This document shows, in pieces, positions 20,711 through 30,908 of a stretch of DNA of 41,428 nucleotides (positions are counted from its first letter, which is position 1; each line of letters opens with the position of its first letter). Both the position numbers and the translations under genes were made by a program. Under the pieces are notes generated by a model, which saw nothing but the letters and a program-made list of their open reading frames with translations, was not told where the DNA came from and did no database searches. Source of the stretch: Diphasiastrum complanatum (lineage: Eukaryota > Streptophyta > Lycopodiopsida > Lycopodiales > Lycopodiaceae); assembly GCA_029204225.1 (NCBI GenBank), contig MU835152.1:1-41428 (forward strand), read 5' to 3'.

Positions 20711-22099
20711 GTAATATGGCCTGAGAGCGAGGTCAGAGGAGAGAGAATCTTACTCTACGTGATGTGGGAGGTAGTGCAGTTTCCGTAATGACAGACAGCG
20801 AAGACATGCTACGATGAGCCTAACAACCAGCAAACGCTGATTGTTGATGCAGTAATGCATTGGCTGCTGGCATAAGGCAATCGATGGTTTCCTTCCAGCC
20901 CAAGGTCGTCGCATTCTGTCTTTCGATGTCGTATTCTATCAGACAGTCGCTGATTATCATTCTACGCGTTCAGCCACAGCGCATGGCTTAGCTGAGATCA
21001 ACGCCTCTTGCAAACCAAATTCTCAGGAGGGAAGGCTCATTCATTGATCACTACAGGTCTCCGTCATTCACTATGATCGAAAGTCTATTAAGATCAAGGC
21101 AGTGATGAGTGAGACTGTCAAACTGCAGATGAAGCAGTCCGCCAACTTATATGATTCCACATGCCTAAGAGCCTAACACCAGCGATCAGCCAGCAAGAGA
21201 ACTATGTGCTGTAACAGCTTAACCTTCAGCAATGCAAACAATCTTGCATCTGTCACAAGAGACATCTCGCTCACAAAACGCAGGACTAAAGAGTCACGAG
21301 TCAGGTGCACAAATTCGTTTCAGAGGAGAGAGGCTGACAGCTCCAAGATCCAACACTGAGAGACTAAAAGCATATTCTAAGTGTGCTTTTGCATTCAACA
21401 GATCTGTTGAAACAAAAATCTGAAAGTTTCAGTGAAGTTTTCATATTTGTGCTTTAAAAAGCAAGTTCCAACCTGTTTTTCAAAAGAAAACATTATAACT
21501 TGAAAGCTTTGTTAGTGGAAGAAGCTATAGCATGTTTGCTAAATTTGTAACTTTCACTCAAAGTTTGCTTTGAAGTTTGAAGCACCTTCCAAGTTGCATT
21601 TAACACAAAAGTTATTTACTTTGAAAATTGAATCTTTTGTTAGACATACTTGAAATTTAAGCCTTTGAAGATTGATTTTGAAGATCTGTTATTAATACAT
21701 AAATGGTGTGAATTGTGAATCTGAATTCGCAATTTCAAACTGAAAAGTGTTTCCAAAAGGCAATGTAGAATGCATTGTAAATAAATTTTACTTGCTAGTT
21801 GACCATTGGAGTAACAACCCTCCTCACAAAATATTAACACTTCATTGAGTTGGTTAGCGCTCAAAAGCCACACTAAGTGATGGCAGGCAACATCTTTAAC
21901 AAAAACCCATCACCTAATTGAAAGGTTCGATGGTTTTCGTTATCGTTTGTGCAAACCTAAAATGCGAATGCTTTCGTTAGAGAAAGATATAGTCAAATTT
22001 GTGGAAGGGGCCAAATGAAAACCTACCACAGGGTTAGAAGAAATACTTAGCAAGTGGAGAAATCCGAGATGGGCGGGCATTAGCCTCCATTATTCTCAA
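20711..22099. other. Unassigned stretch
   Basis: No supported gene is visible. Small open frames (21232-21423 plus; 21640-21873 minus) have no motif. From about 21890 the sequence is probably already the decayed start of the copia gag that becomes readable at about 22100. Confidence 0.35.
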
Positions 22100-22920
22100 T
22101 TTAAAGGATAATGTGATTATCCATGTAAGCCATTGCCAAGACCTCTAAAGAGGCTTGGGACATCTTAGTCGAGACTTTTGAGTCTCAAGATGTCAAGACA
22201 AGACTCTTCTTAAGAAAGAAGTTCTTTCAAATGAGGATGTCTGATTCAGTAAGCATGGTCGACCATTGAATAATTTTAAGTCCTTATAGGACATTTGGCC
22301 GTTGTGGGATCTACAATACAAGACACAGATGTTGTGATGATGCTCTTAGGGAGTCTTCCTGAGACGTATGAAAATCTTGTTGTGTCATTGGAAACACAAG
22401 CATGATTAACCTTGTAGAACATAACTTCATCGTTGTTGCAAGAAGAAGTGTGAAGAAAAAACATGGGTATGTCTGGTGAGACACCCATAGCACTCTACTT
22501 AGGTGCCAAAAAAAATAAAATAAAATAAAAAGTTCCATGGCACTAACCAGCTTCAAAAGAGTTTCAAGATGAATCTAAAGATAAAAGTAAACCGTCTTAC
22601 ATAAAGAAAAGTAAGTGCAATTATTGTCAAAAGGAGGACACTACATCATAGACCTTGGCTTGAAGATACAATTTGACATTAATTCTTGTATTGTCGATGA
22701 TACAAAGGGAAAAATTGTAGCCAAAGGACTGCAAGAAGGAAATTTGTTCAAGTTGTGCTCAAAAAATCCTCATACTGGTATGATGGCATATGACAATAAG
22801 TGTTCTGATCCAAAAGTTTGGCATCGAAGGTTTGGCCATGTTGGGTTACATTCCCTAGAAGTTTTAAATGAAAAAAATCTCATGCAAGAGTTTGATATAA
22901 AAATACCCTCAAATACCGAA
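22100..22920 (+). pseudogene. Ty1/copia gag and pre-integrase fragment
   Basis: On the plus strand the Gag capsid reads SKEAWDILVETFESQDVKT, then RLFLRKKFFQMRMSDSVSMV, then after a frameshift at about 22265 the block DVVMMLLGSLPETYENLVVS. The zinc knuckle and protease are missing. From 22615 the GAG-pre-integrase region follows (GGHYIIDLGLKI, WHRRFGHVGLHSLEVLNEKN). It stops at about 22920, where a gypsy gag begins in the same orientation. The family differs from the minus-strand copia element. Confidence 0.8.
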
Positions 22921-22922
22921 GA

Positions 22923-23768
22923 ATGGCCATCAAACTGTTTCTGGTTGGACTTCTTAAAAATATCCACCGAGAACTGAAACCAGTTGACCTTTATGATCAA
23001 CTTAAGGACGTAATGACTGATGCCATTCATGAAGAAGACGAGGGTTTTGATGACGACTTTGATAATCGTGAAAAGAAATCTAAGAATCCTGGACGTCTTA
23101 ACCACCCGAAGCATGAAAATACCGTCCAATCTTCTGAACTTCTACATCAAATGGAAACCTAGCAGAAAGCTCAACAAACTCATATGGATAAACTCACTGT
23201 TGATTTCCAAACTGCCATGAAAAATATTGCTGATAAATCTTTTCCAACAAGAGAGAATGTCTGGTGTCCGATCTGTTCACAACATCACACTGGTAATGAA
23301 TGCCCTCAACTGAGAATTTATTTTCCATCAGCACCCAAACCCATGTATCGAGCGTACCACCCCTACCCTCCACAACAACCCATGCCACGACCAGAGGTGT
23401 ACCAACCACGAACAATTGCACCAAATCAATACCAACCACGTCAACAATTTGTCGTTAACCAACCTGCTCCACAACAAGTTGTCCACTATCTTGATCCCAA
23501 TACCATCGATCCAGCAACTTATTATGTGGAAGATACTACTCAACCCAGGCACACCATTGAGACAGTTGTTTATTATGCATATGATCTTAATGCTCAAGTC
23601 GTTGACCACAATGCCCAGCCTTATAATCCTAACCAAGCTGTATTTGCCATGCATCAACTGCCAATAATACGAGAACATCCTAGTATTTGCTGCCCAGATA
23701 AACTTCGCTTTCCACCAACTTGTGAAGATTGCGGCATTGAACATAATGTGAAGGATTGTCCTTCCTGA
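22923..23768 (+). pseudogene. Gag fragment of old plus-strand gypsy element
   Basis: The segment starts with the end of the capsid (IKLFLVGLLKNIHREL, then EEDEGFDDDF), which parallels FLAGLPRSIKQELKRREQY and EEDEGSDDD in the full-length element to its right. A stop at 23161-23163 splits it from a 194-residue frame with two zinc knuckles, at 23265-23303 (CPICSQHHTGNEC) and 23721-23759 (CEDCGIEHNVKDC), separated by a P/Q/Y-rich spacer. Both knuckles are CX2CX3HX4C, one residue shorter than the standard form. The N-terminal capsid is lost at the junction with the copia fragment. Confidence 0.8.
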
Positions 23769-24171
23769 TCTAAACCAGTTGCTCTTGTCTGTTCCATGCA
23801 AGTAGAAGTCGAAACTCATCCAGCATGGGTCTTGTGACTCGTGCACAAACCCAACGCCAAACCCCTACAATTGCACCCGGCAAAACCCATCAGCATAATG
23901 TACCTCCAAGTGAAGATTCGACACCCATTGTCTATCCTCACCCATCCGAAGAAAATAGGCTGCATCACCAATATCGATAGCAAATTCACAATGTAGACCA
24001 ACACTCTTCCACCTCCCATAAAGTACCTCACATGCCTTTTGAGAACAAAACCCTTGAAGGCACTGAAGTCTAGGGGGATTAATTACAAGCTAATGTGACT
24101 CTCCCTTTTCACGTTCTCTGGAAACATACAGATAAGTGGAAATAACAAATCCAATCCACCAACACCACCAC
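23769..24171 (+). other. Gag-protease linker of old gypsy element, left part
   Basis: Decayed sequence downstream of the second knuckle. The last bases, encoding a run of threonines (ACCACC repeats), are cut by the insertion at 24171 and continue at 33231 (TPDELSEMPLHL) in the protease upstream region. Confidence 0.6.
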
Positions 24172-24442
24172 TGTAGCGGCCTTGGTTCACCTGTCACGCA
24201 GAGATTCGTTCCCAAGGGAATAGTGCTTCCCTTGCGAAGTTAGCTTGCAAATCCTACGCTAACCACACCTAGATTAACCACATCTAACTATCCACCCTAC
24301 TTTAACCACAAACATGAGAAGGAAGAATATATTACAATGGGGGAGGTGCTTACATCCTATCCTCTCTACTCTCTTAGAAATCATTAACAACATGCAAGCA
24401 GAGAGAAGACGCAAATGGAAAGCAAATATAAAATGCAAAAAC

Positions 24443-24499
<57 letters not shown>

Positions 24500-24949
24500 A
24501 AGCAAGGATGTTCAAATCTCATTTGGGCATAATCTCCTCCTCCTATTGAACATGGAAATATGGTACAAAGGGTGCCTTTTTATGGATGGGAAAGGCCCTT
24601 GTCCCTTTCTCCTATTGGTTAATTACAATGGCAAGGATCCTAATCCAAGCCTCCTAAACTAACACAAAATGAATCTAATGGTTCCTTGAGAAAGCACAAG
24701 GGCACTCACATGATTCATGTGAGTTCTAATTTGGGCCCTTTTAGCTTTTTTATTAACAACTTGACTTAGGGCCTCTAATGTCATTTTAGAGTTTTAGGCC
24801 CCTGATCACTTATTCCTAATTCTACAAGTTCTACAAAACCAAATTGCGTGCTCATTGGGTTGGGCTTATACACGCAGGAAGCCAGTGCCCTCGCACTTAT
24901 TGCTCTACATGTATAGTGTAATGTGATGGGGCCCACTAAGTGCCCAACA
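24172..24949 (-). repeat. 3' LTR of full-length gypsy element (778 bp)
   Basis: The plus strand runs from TGTAGCGGCC to TGCCCAACA. It matches 32418-33225 along its whole length. A (GA)n array of about 52 bp at 24445-24496 is shorter than in the other copy. Confidence 0.95.
24445..24496. repeat. (GA)n microsatellite in 3' LTR
   Basis: Uninterrupted GA dinucleotides of about 52 bp follow AAAAACGT. The run ends in GAAGGAAGC, as in the other LTR. Confidence 0.95.
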
Positions 24950-24963
24950 GCATCCCCCACCTA
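24950..24963 (-). other. Polypurine tract of full-length gypsy element
   Basis: On the minus strand TAGGTGGGGGATGC immediately precedes the LTR start TGTTGGGC. It is short but positioned exactly where plus-strand priming should occur. Confidence 0.6.
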
Positions 24964-25117
24964 AATAGGTGACGGTCCCACGACACCTGCCTGTGCTTGT
25001 TGTGGAAGAAGGCTATCGAATTGCGAATGATGGAGTGCGTCAGGAAAAGCATGGATAAAGATTGCTTATGTAAAACCTGAAACTTTATTTGATGATGAGG
25101 AGCCTATCCTAAGCTCT

Positions 25118-25624
25118 TCAAGAAGTGTTTGGAAAGGCTGGTGGCAACCAATACTTGTGTAACCGGCTACCGTTGATGGGCGTAGCAAACGGTGTCCCAT
25201 CCATTGTTTCTAAAGTCACTGCCCCTTGCGATAAGATGTCGGTGATGTGATAAGGGCCTTCACCAGTGAACTTCAGCTTTTCTTTGATCGCCTTTGTCTT
25301 GTACATGAGAACCAAATCTCCTTTTTGAATATCTTTCTTGTAAAGATGACGATCATGCCAGGCCTTGCGACGTGCTTTCTCTGCAGCAAGAGCATGGACC
25401 GCTAACAAGCGTGTTTCGCACAACTTGTGTAGCGCTTCGTGACGAAGGTGGAGCGATCTTGTATCATCTAATCGTTGCACTGTGGCAATGCGAAGAGATG
25501 GAACGAGAAATTCCACCGGCATGACTGCATCTTGGCCATACACCAGTTGGAATAGATTTGCTCGGTGTTGCCTTTGTATGCAGTTCAGAAAGCCCACAGA
25601 GCAGCGTGTAGCTTGTGCTCCCAA
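25118..25624 (-). pseudogene. Integrase C-terminal domain of full-length gypsy element
   Basis: The frame continues from the integrase core after a frameshift at about 25590. It contains FQLVYGQDAVMPVEF, a basic amphipathic stretch (EKARRKAWHDRH), the KGDLVLMYK block and the GPYHITDILSQGAVTLETMD module, ending SRLHKYW. This is the non-chromoviral form of the C-terminal domain, thought to contact DNA and guide integration. The ORF ends about 170 bp before the LTR, leaving no room for another ORF. Confidence 0.88.
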
Positions 25625-27069
25625 TCTGATCTACTTGCTTCTACTGTCTTTGTCAAAATGCCGCACAAAATCTTATTAGAAGATTCGGCTTGGCCATTGC
25701 CTCTTGGGTAGTAAGGCGTGCTGAAACGATGGATCACAAAGAACTCTTCTAATAAGACCTTGATGGTCTCGTTGACAAAGTGAGTTCCCCGATCGCTAAC
25801 TATCTCCACTGGGCATCCGAAGCATACAATGATATTTTTGTAAAGGAATTTTGCAGTGGACCTAGCATCTGCTATGCGAACTGCTTTGGCTTCAACCCAC
25901 TTTGTGAGATAATCTGTAGCCACGATAATATATCGGGCTTGGGTACTGCGAGCGGCTGGGTGAATAGGGCCGATGTAATCAAGTCCCCACTTCTCAAATG
26001 GTGCTTGAGCCAATACAGGATGTAACGGCTCATAATTTGCCTTCGTTGGTCTACGCGCTCTCTGACATACATCACATTGCTTGATATATACCTCAGTATC
26101 CTTGTGCATTGTTGGCCACCAACAGCCAGATTGTAGAATCTTGCGTACTGTTACATTTGCTGCGAAGTGTCCGCCTCCCATTGCTTCATGCGAGAGAGAC
26201 ATGATCTGACTTGTCTCATGGAGCAGGATACAACGACGAATGATATTATCCGCCCCTCTTCGATATAGTTGGTCGGCAATCAACTGATATGGATGAGTTT
26301 TAAGTACAAGCTTCTGTTGTTGCGCCTTGGATAGTGACCGATCTGGTTGGCCGTCCATCAAATACTCAACTATGTCTGCGGCCCAATCGGGTACAACATC
26401 CACGTAAAATAAAGCAGCATCCGGTAACTCATCATCAGGCTGGGGATCCTTCTGTGTCAATTTGATTCTTGATACATGATCCGCCATATAATATTGCTTG
26501 CCTTTGCGTACCACTATTCGAAAATCAGACTCGAGCAACAAGAGTAACCATCTAGGGATTCTCCCTGTGTTGTAGGTTTTGTTGACTAGGTAGAGCAAAG
26601 GTTGATGATCAGTGTAGAATGCAAAATGAGTGGCCATAAGATAATGGCGAAACTTCTTGACCGCAAATATCATTGCCAAGGCTTCTCGCTCAATTGTTGA
26701 ATAGTTGATTTCAGCATCGTTCAGTTGTCGACTGGCGAAGCGAATAGGAAAGTCTTTCTTGTACTCGCTTGGCTGGGTCAATACTGCTCCTATAGCATTC
26801 TTTGATGCGTCAGTATGCACATGAAACTCAATTGTCCAATTGGGAGGCCATAAGATTGGTGCAGATATAAGTGCTTCCTTCAGCTTTTGGAAAGCTCGTA
26901 GGGCTTCCTCCGTCCAATGTGGATCAATTGTCAACTTGTAGATAGGATGTGCCAAATCTGCAAAGAATAGAATGAAGATTCGGTAGTAATTGGCATGTCC
27001 CATAAATACATAGACTCCACGAATCGTTCCTGGGGGTGGAAGATATATGATAACACGTATCTTAGACAA
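25585..27069 (-). pseudogene. RNase H and integrase of full-length gypsy element
   Basis: An open frame of 494 codons holds the RT thumb end (VFMGHANYYR, residues 21-30), RNase H with all four acidic residues readable (Asp87 in HTDASK, Glu128 in IEREAL, Asp154 in FYTDHQ, Asp197 in YMADHVS), and the integrase zinc region (His294, His301, Cys332, Cys335). The catalytic core follows with Asp364 in GLDYIGP, Asp426 in VSDRGTHF and Glu462 in NGQAESSNK, with 35 residues between the last two. These two enzymes appear catalytically complete on paper. The frame is broken on both sides, by a frameshift near 27110 against RT and near 25590 against the C-terminal domain. Confidence 0.93.
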
Positions 27070-27898
27070 ATCAGTGGCGATCCCGTGTCTAGATACAATA
27101 TGGCCTCACGGTTTAGGGTATGTGTGACCCAAAATTGGCATTTCTCTGGGTTCAATGATATTTGAAATTTGTGGCATTGTATAAGCACTCTTTCCAACTG
27201 AGATAAGTGTTCATCATTAAATCCGTGCACGCAAAGATCATCGAGGAAGATCTCTAGGAATTTCTATAAATAGTCTTTGAATGCCTTTTGCATGATGCAC
27301 TGAAAAGAGCTAGGGGCATTACAAAGACCGAATGGCATGACCTTGTAGGCATATGTACCCCATTCAGTAGCAAATGCAATCATGTGTTGATCCTCCGGTG
27401 CAATCTTCACTTGGTTGTAGCCACTGAAGCCATCCAAAAAACTGTAGACTTTCGCTCCAACTACTCGATCCAGGACGCTTTCTGTGAACGGTAAAGGAAA
27501 GTGATCCTTCCGTGTCACAGCGTTAAGTGCCTTCAGATTGACACAAATCTGCATTTTGCCATTCTTCTTGGGAAAAATGACTATGGGTGACACCCAATCT
27601 GTGTGCTCGATTCATAAATGAAATCGGCATCGAGCAACTTCTGCAACTCTTGCTCGATTAGCTCGGTGTAGTTCGGGTTGCAACGTTAATATCGGCTCAC
27701 CTTTGGCATTGCTCCTTCGACCAAAGGTATGGTGTGTTGGACTACAGACGATGGAATTCCTTTTAAATCTTTGTAAGACCACACAAAGCTGTCTTTATAC
27801 TCCATCAGTAACTTCTGCAGTTGGGTGAATTGTGAGGGCGTGAGTTGTGCTCCCACATGAACAATTTTCTCTTTATCTCCTGGCTCTGCTAGATTCAT
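26931..27898 (-). pseudogene. Reverse transcriptase of full-length gypsy element
   Basis: Minus order: LLMEYKDSFVWSYKDLKGIP (upstream connector), LLDADFIYESS, then SPIVIFPKKNGKMQICVNLK, ALNAVTRKDHFPLPF, YSFLDGFSGYNQVKIAPED, WGTYAYKVMPFGLCNAPSSF, and the catalytic IFLDDL box at about 27236-27252, followed by ISLNPEKCQFW. Defects are a TAA at about 27690, a frameshift near 27600, a TAG (27264) between KDYL and KFLEIFLDD, and a frameshift near 27110. Confidence 0.92.
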
Positions 27899-27943
27899 CG
27901 GTTGAGTGTGAGCCGGTCCCTCGTAGACTTGTTCTTCTTTTTT

Positions 27944-28384
27944 CTAATTTGCATCAGGTTCCCGTTGTGCTTTCGGCATCATGATCACCACGTCGTCCAA
28001 GGTATAACTCTTGAAGTTTTCTGGCATATCATGGACTGGTGCCTTACTCGTTTCTTCCTTCAAAAGGTTGATCTTAGCATGATTGGTGAGTGATATCTTG
28101 TGCATTGCTTCTGACATTCTTGAAGCTGATGTCAAAGCTTGGTCGGATGACCCTTGAGCATGCGATTCAGCAACTTTCTTTTTGCCTTGTATATTGTTGC
28201 TGGTTGGTGCTGCTTCTTTGCTCGTTATCTTCTGTTGAGGTTCTTTAACATTCGCCACATGGTTCCGAATGTCTTCATCCACTGTTGCTATAGCCTCTTC
28301 GGGTAAATCACTCCACTTGATCACCTGATTGTATCTTTGCTTTTGTTGATTTTTCTTTGGTACAGGTGCTTTCGGTGGTGGCAT
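27944..28384 (-). pseudogene. Protease-RT linker region of full-length gypsy element
   Basis: An open frame of about 146 residues with a basic, proline-rich start (MPPPKAPVPKKNQQKQRY) and a conserved end (VHDMPENFKSYTLDDVVIMM, then PKAQREPDAN). The end matches THDVPGYFKDYTIEDVTIQL and PQAQREPNSN in the old plus-strand element, so it is a genuine conserved pol segment between protease and RT. No enzymatic motif is visible. It abuts the left breakpoint of the inverted protease. Confidence 0.8.
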
Positions 28385-28401
28385 CTTGGAGACTCTAGCA
28401 T

Positions 28402-28956
28402 GTTGAGATTTCTGAGGCAGTTGCTCTTCCTATCAAGCACAAACTCTTCGAAGAAGAAGCTTCTGTTGTAGATGGAAGATCGGGTGTCAACCTTATCTAC
28501 ACTTCTTTGTATGAAAAGTGGAATCTACAAGGCCTAAAAGCTGCCAAGTTCACCATCAAACTGGCTAATCAATCATGTGTGTGGCCAAAGGGGATTGTCG
28601 AAGACATTCCAGTCAAGATAGCAGGGGTACAATTTGTCATTACATTTGTGGTGATGGACATTCTTGAAACACCCACTGCCTATCGAGTTTTGTTGGGACG
28701 ACCTTGGTTACGAATTGCACAAGTAGTTCATGATTTGGGGACCGGCAAAATCACATTTGAGAACAGAGAGCGGGTAGTAAAAGTGGATCCCTCCACATGG
28801 GCGGTGAAGCCTATACCACCCAAAGCTGATGACCTCTCCCAAGCCGATCCCACGTTCAGAACATTGTTGGCTTCTTCAAAATTGGTGCAAAATAATGGTT
28901 CTTTGGAAGGTGTGTCTGATTCAATGTTCAACCAATCTGACAAGACACCCTTTGCT
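28402..28956 (+). pseudogene. Aspartic protease segment, inverted within the gypsy element
   Basis: All other domains of this element are on the minus strand, but the protease reads on the plus strand: EISEAVALPIKHKLF, the active-site region SVVDGRSGVNLIY (Asp codon at 28471), TIKLANQSCVWPKGIVEDIP, and the flap/C-terminal block AYRVLLGRPWLRIAQVVHD. The old element's protease has DGGSGVNIIS at the same place, so Gly has changed to Arg here (GGA to AGA). The position in the element is correct (between gag and the linker); only the orientation is wrong. The N-terminal side of the linker (ARVSK on minus) and the end of this frame (DKTPFA, plus) fit together across the left and right breakpoints. 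Confidence 0.85.
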
Positions 28957-28974
28957 TGAGGTGCAAGTCAAAGG

Positions 28975-30908
28975 AACTCTCCAATAGAGATATTCATTCT
29001 GCTGGATAAGATGCTCGTTATTAGTTCCGTCCTTGGAGCTTCAGGTTCTGCCATATGGAATGGTTCTTCCCGATGGTGTAGTCGCACGTTCGCATATGAT
29101 CTGTGTGGTGAACCTTGCGGTGCATTCGCATGTTGATCCCTTTCTGGTGCAATGTCTTGAGGAGCTGTCGGTTGATGTGCAGCTTGAGCAGCTTCCTCCG
29201 CTTGTGCTTCTTGTATCCAATGCTTGATCTTCTAATATCGTCTTTGTTCATCCTTCACATTTGGATAAGGTAATCTCGCTCCTCCTGATGTTGAAGGTTG
29301 GTCATCTAGCACTAATACAGAGTGTGGTGATGATGGAGCTACCGCCTTGCGCTTTTGTGCTCGCGTAACAGCTAACACTGGAACGTTGCAGTAGGGAGGT
29401 CTCCTTGGTATAGTTGAGTGTGGAGTTGTGCTGGGGCTTGCTGATTGAACTGCAATCCAATTCAATGGTGCGCTGGTGCTGGCTCTCAATGGACAATTCT
29501 TGTAGCAATGTCCATATCCACACTCGCGACAGAAGGGCATATAAATTCCTTTGTTTGGACATTCTACAATCCTATGTCCTTCCCCACATCCATAACATCC
29601 ATATAATCTGCCCCCTTGGCGTTGTGGCTGTGCAGCGTATGTGGCATAATACTCATTAATAGCAGGATCGATGAATGGTTTATCAGGTCCATACCATTGT
29701 TGCATTTCCTATTGGAAAAATGTTTCAGCTTCTGCCGCTGTGAGATTCACCTGGGCTGCTTGAGGATTATTTGGCCCTAATTATGCTGGTAGTGCCATTC
29801 TTTGTTGTTGAGGGCCTGGTCCAAGCCTTGGTGCTGCATTAGGTGCTCCTTGATGGTAATTATAAGAGGCCTGGAATTGAGTTCTCTTTTGCTGTATGAT
29901 CTGTGGGTTGTAGGGGCAATACGTAGTGTCATGCGAGGACGCATTGCACAGATGACAATATTTGTGCGTCAGCTTCAAATTCTGCTTCAGTACCCGACAC
30001 TCGTTGGAAGCGTGATTTTGGGTGCAAATGGGACACCAAACATTGTCTCGTCGAGGATACTGCTGCTGATAAAGATCTGGTTGTGGTGCTGCAGTATTTT
30101 GAAGAGCCTTAAGTTTTTGGTCAAATTGGACTGTGAGCTGCTCCATTTGCTGCTTGTGTAACTTCATGATCTGTTCCATCATCGATTCATTGGACAAGCT
30201 TCTAGAGGCTGAGGTTGATGCAATTGAAAGAGTTGAAGCATGAAGAGATGTAGTTTCTGGTGTAGAATCATCATCTGATCCTTCATCTTCTTCTCTCATT
30301 GCATCTTCCATAGCTTCGTGCAATGTGGCATATTGCTCCCGTCTTTTCAGCTCTTGTTTGATGCTTCTAGGTAGTCCCGCTAGGAACCACATAATGATCG
30401 CATGATCAGGAGTAAGCTCCGCATTACACTCGGATCTCAGGTGTTTGATTCGTTCGATGTAGTCTCTGACCCTTTCTCTTTTTGCCATCTTGATTTTGCT
30501 AAGCAAGAGGAACGGGTCTTCAAGAAACTTCTGCGGCTTAAATCTGGTGATTAAAGCTGCTTATACCACTTCCCAGTCTGTTTGTTCTTGTGTCTTCTGA
30601 TTAAAAAACCAATCTAAAGCCGCTCCTGTCAGGGACATTGGAAACAGCTTCAGTTTTTCTGCTGAGGTGGTTTCACCATAGATCTCGCATGCTTGCCCAT
30701 AGATCTGCAAGAATCTGATAGGATCTGTAGATCCATCAAATTTGGGCAATTCCAATCTGGGAGATCTTCTGATTGCTTGTAGAGGTACCGTTGGGATAGG
30801 AATATTTTGATCCATTAGATTTGGCTGATTTGGGCGGATCTCTTCCGCTGCTGCTTGATGTAGCTCTGGATTCTCTGTAGGTAGTATTCTACCATATCTC
30901 AATCTCAT
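28975..30908 (-). pseudogene. Gag of full-length gypsy element, four zinc knuckles
   Basis: One reading frame can be followed for about 640 codons, interrupted only by in-frame stops (TAA at 30561, TAA at 29781, TAG near 29712, TAG at 29232). Capsid blocks: LPKFDGSTDPIRFLQIYGQA, LFPMSLTGAALDWFFNQ, and IERIKHLRSECNAELTPDHA. After an acidic EEDEGSDDD there is a Gln/Leu-rich heptad stretch (MKLHKQQMEQLTVQFDQKLK), then knuckles at 29997-30035 (CPICTQNHASNEC), 29916-29957 (CHLCNASSHDTTYC), 29559-29597 (CYGCGEGHRIVEC) and 29493-29531 (CRECGYGHCYKNC). Three of four have CX2CX3HX4C spacing. The C-terminal tail is Ala/Gln/His-rich and runs to the inversion breakpoint. Confidence 0.88.

Noticed and set aside
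24274-24532. Frames of Ser-Leu or Arg-Glu repeats in the LTRs (also 32520-32936)
   Set aside because: They are translations of the (GA)n microsatellite in the LTRs.
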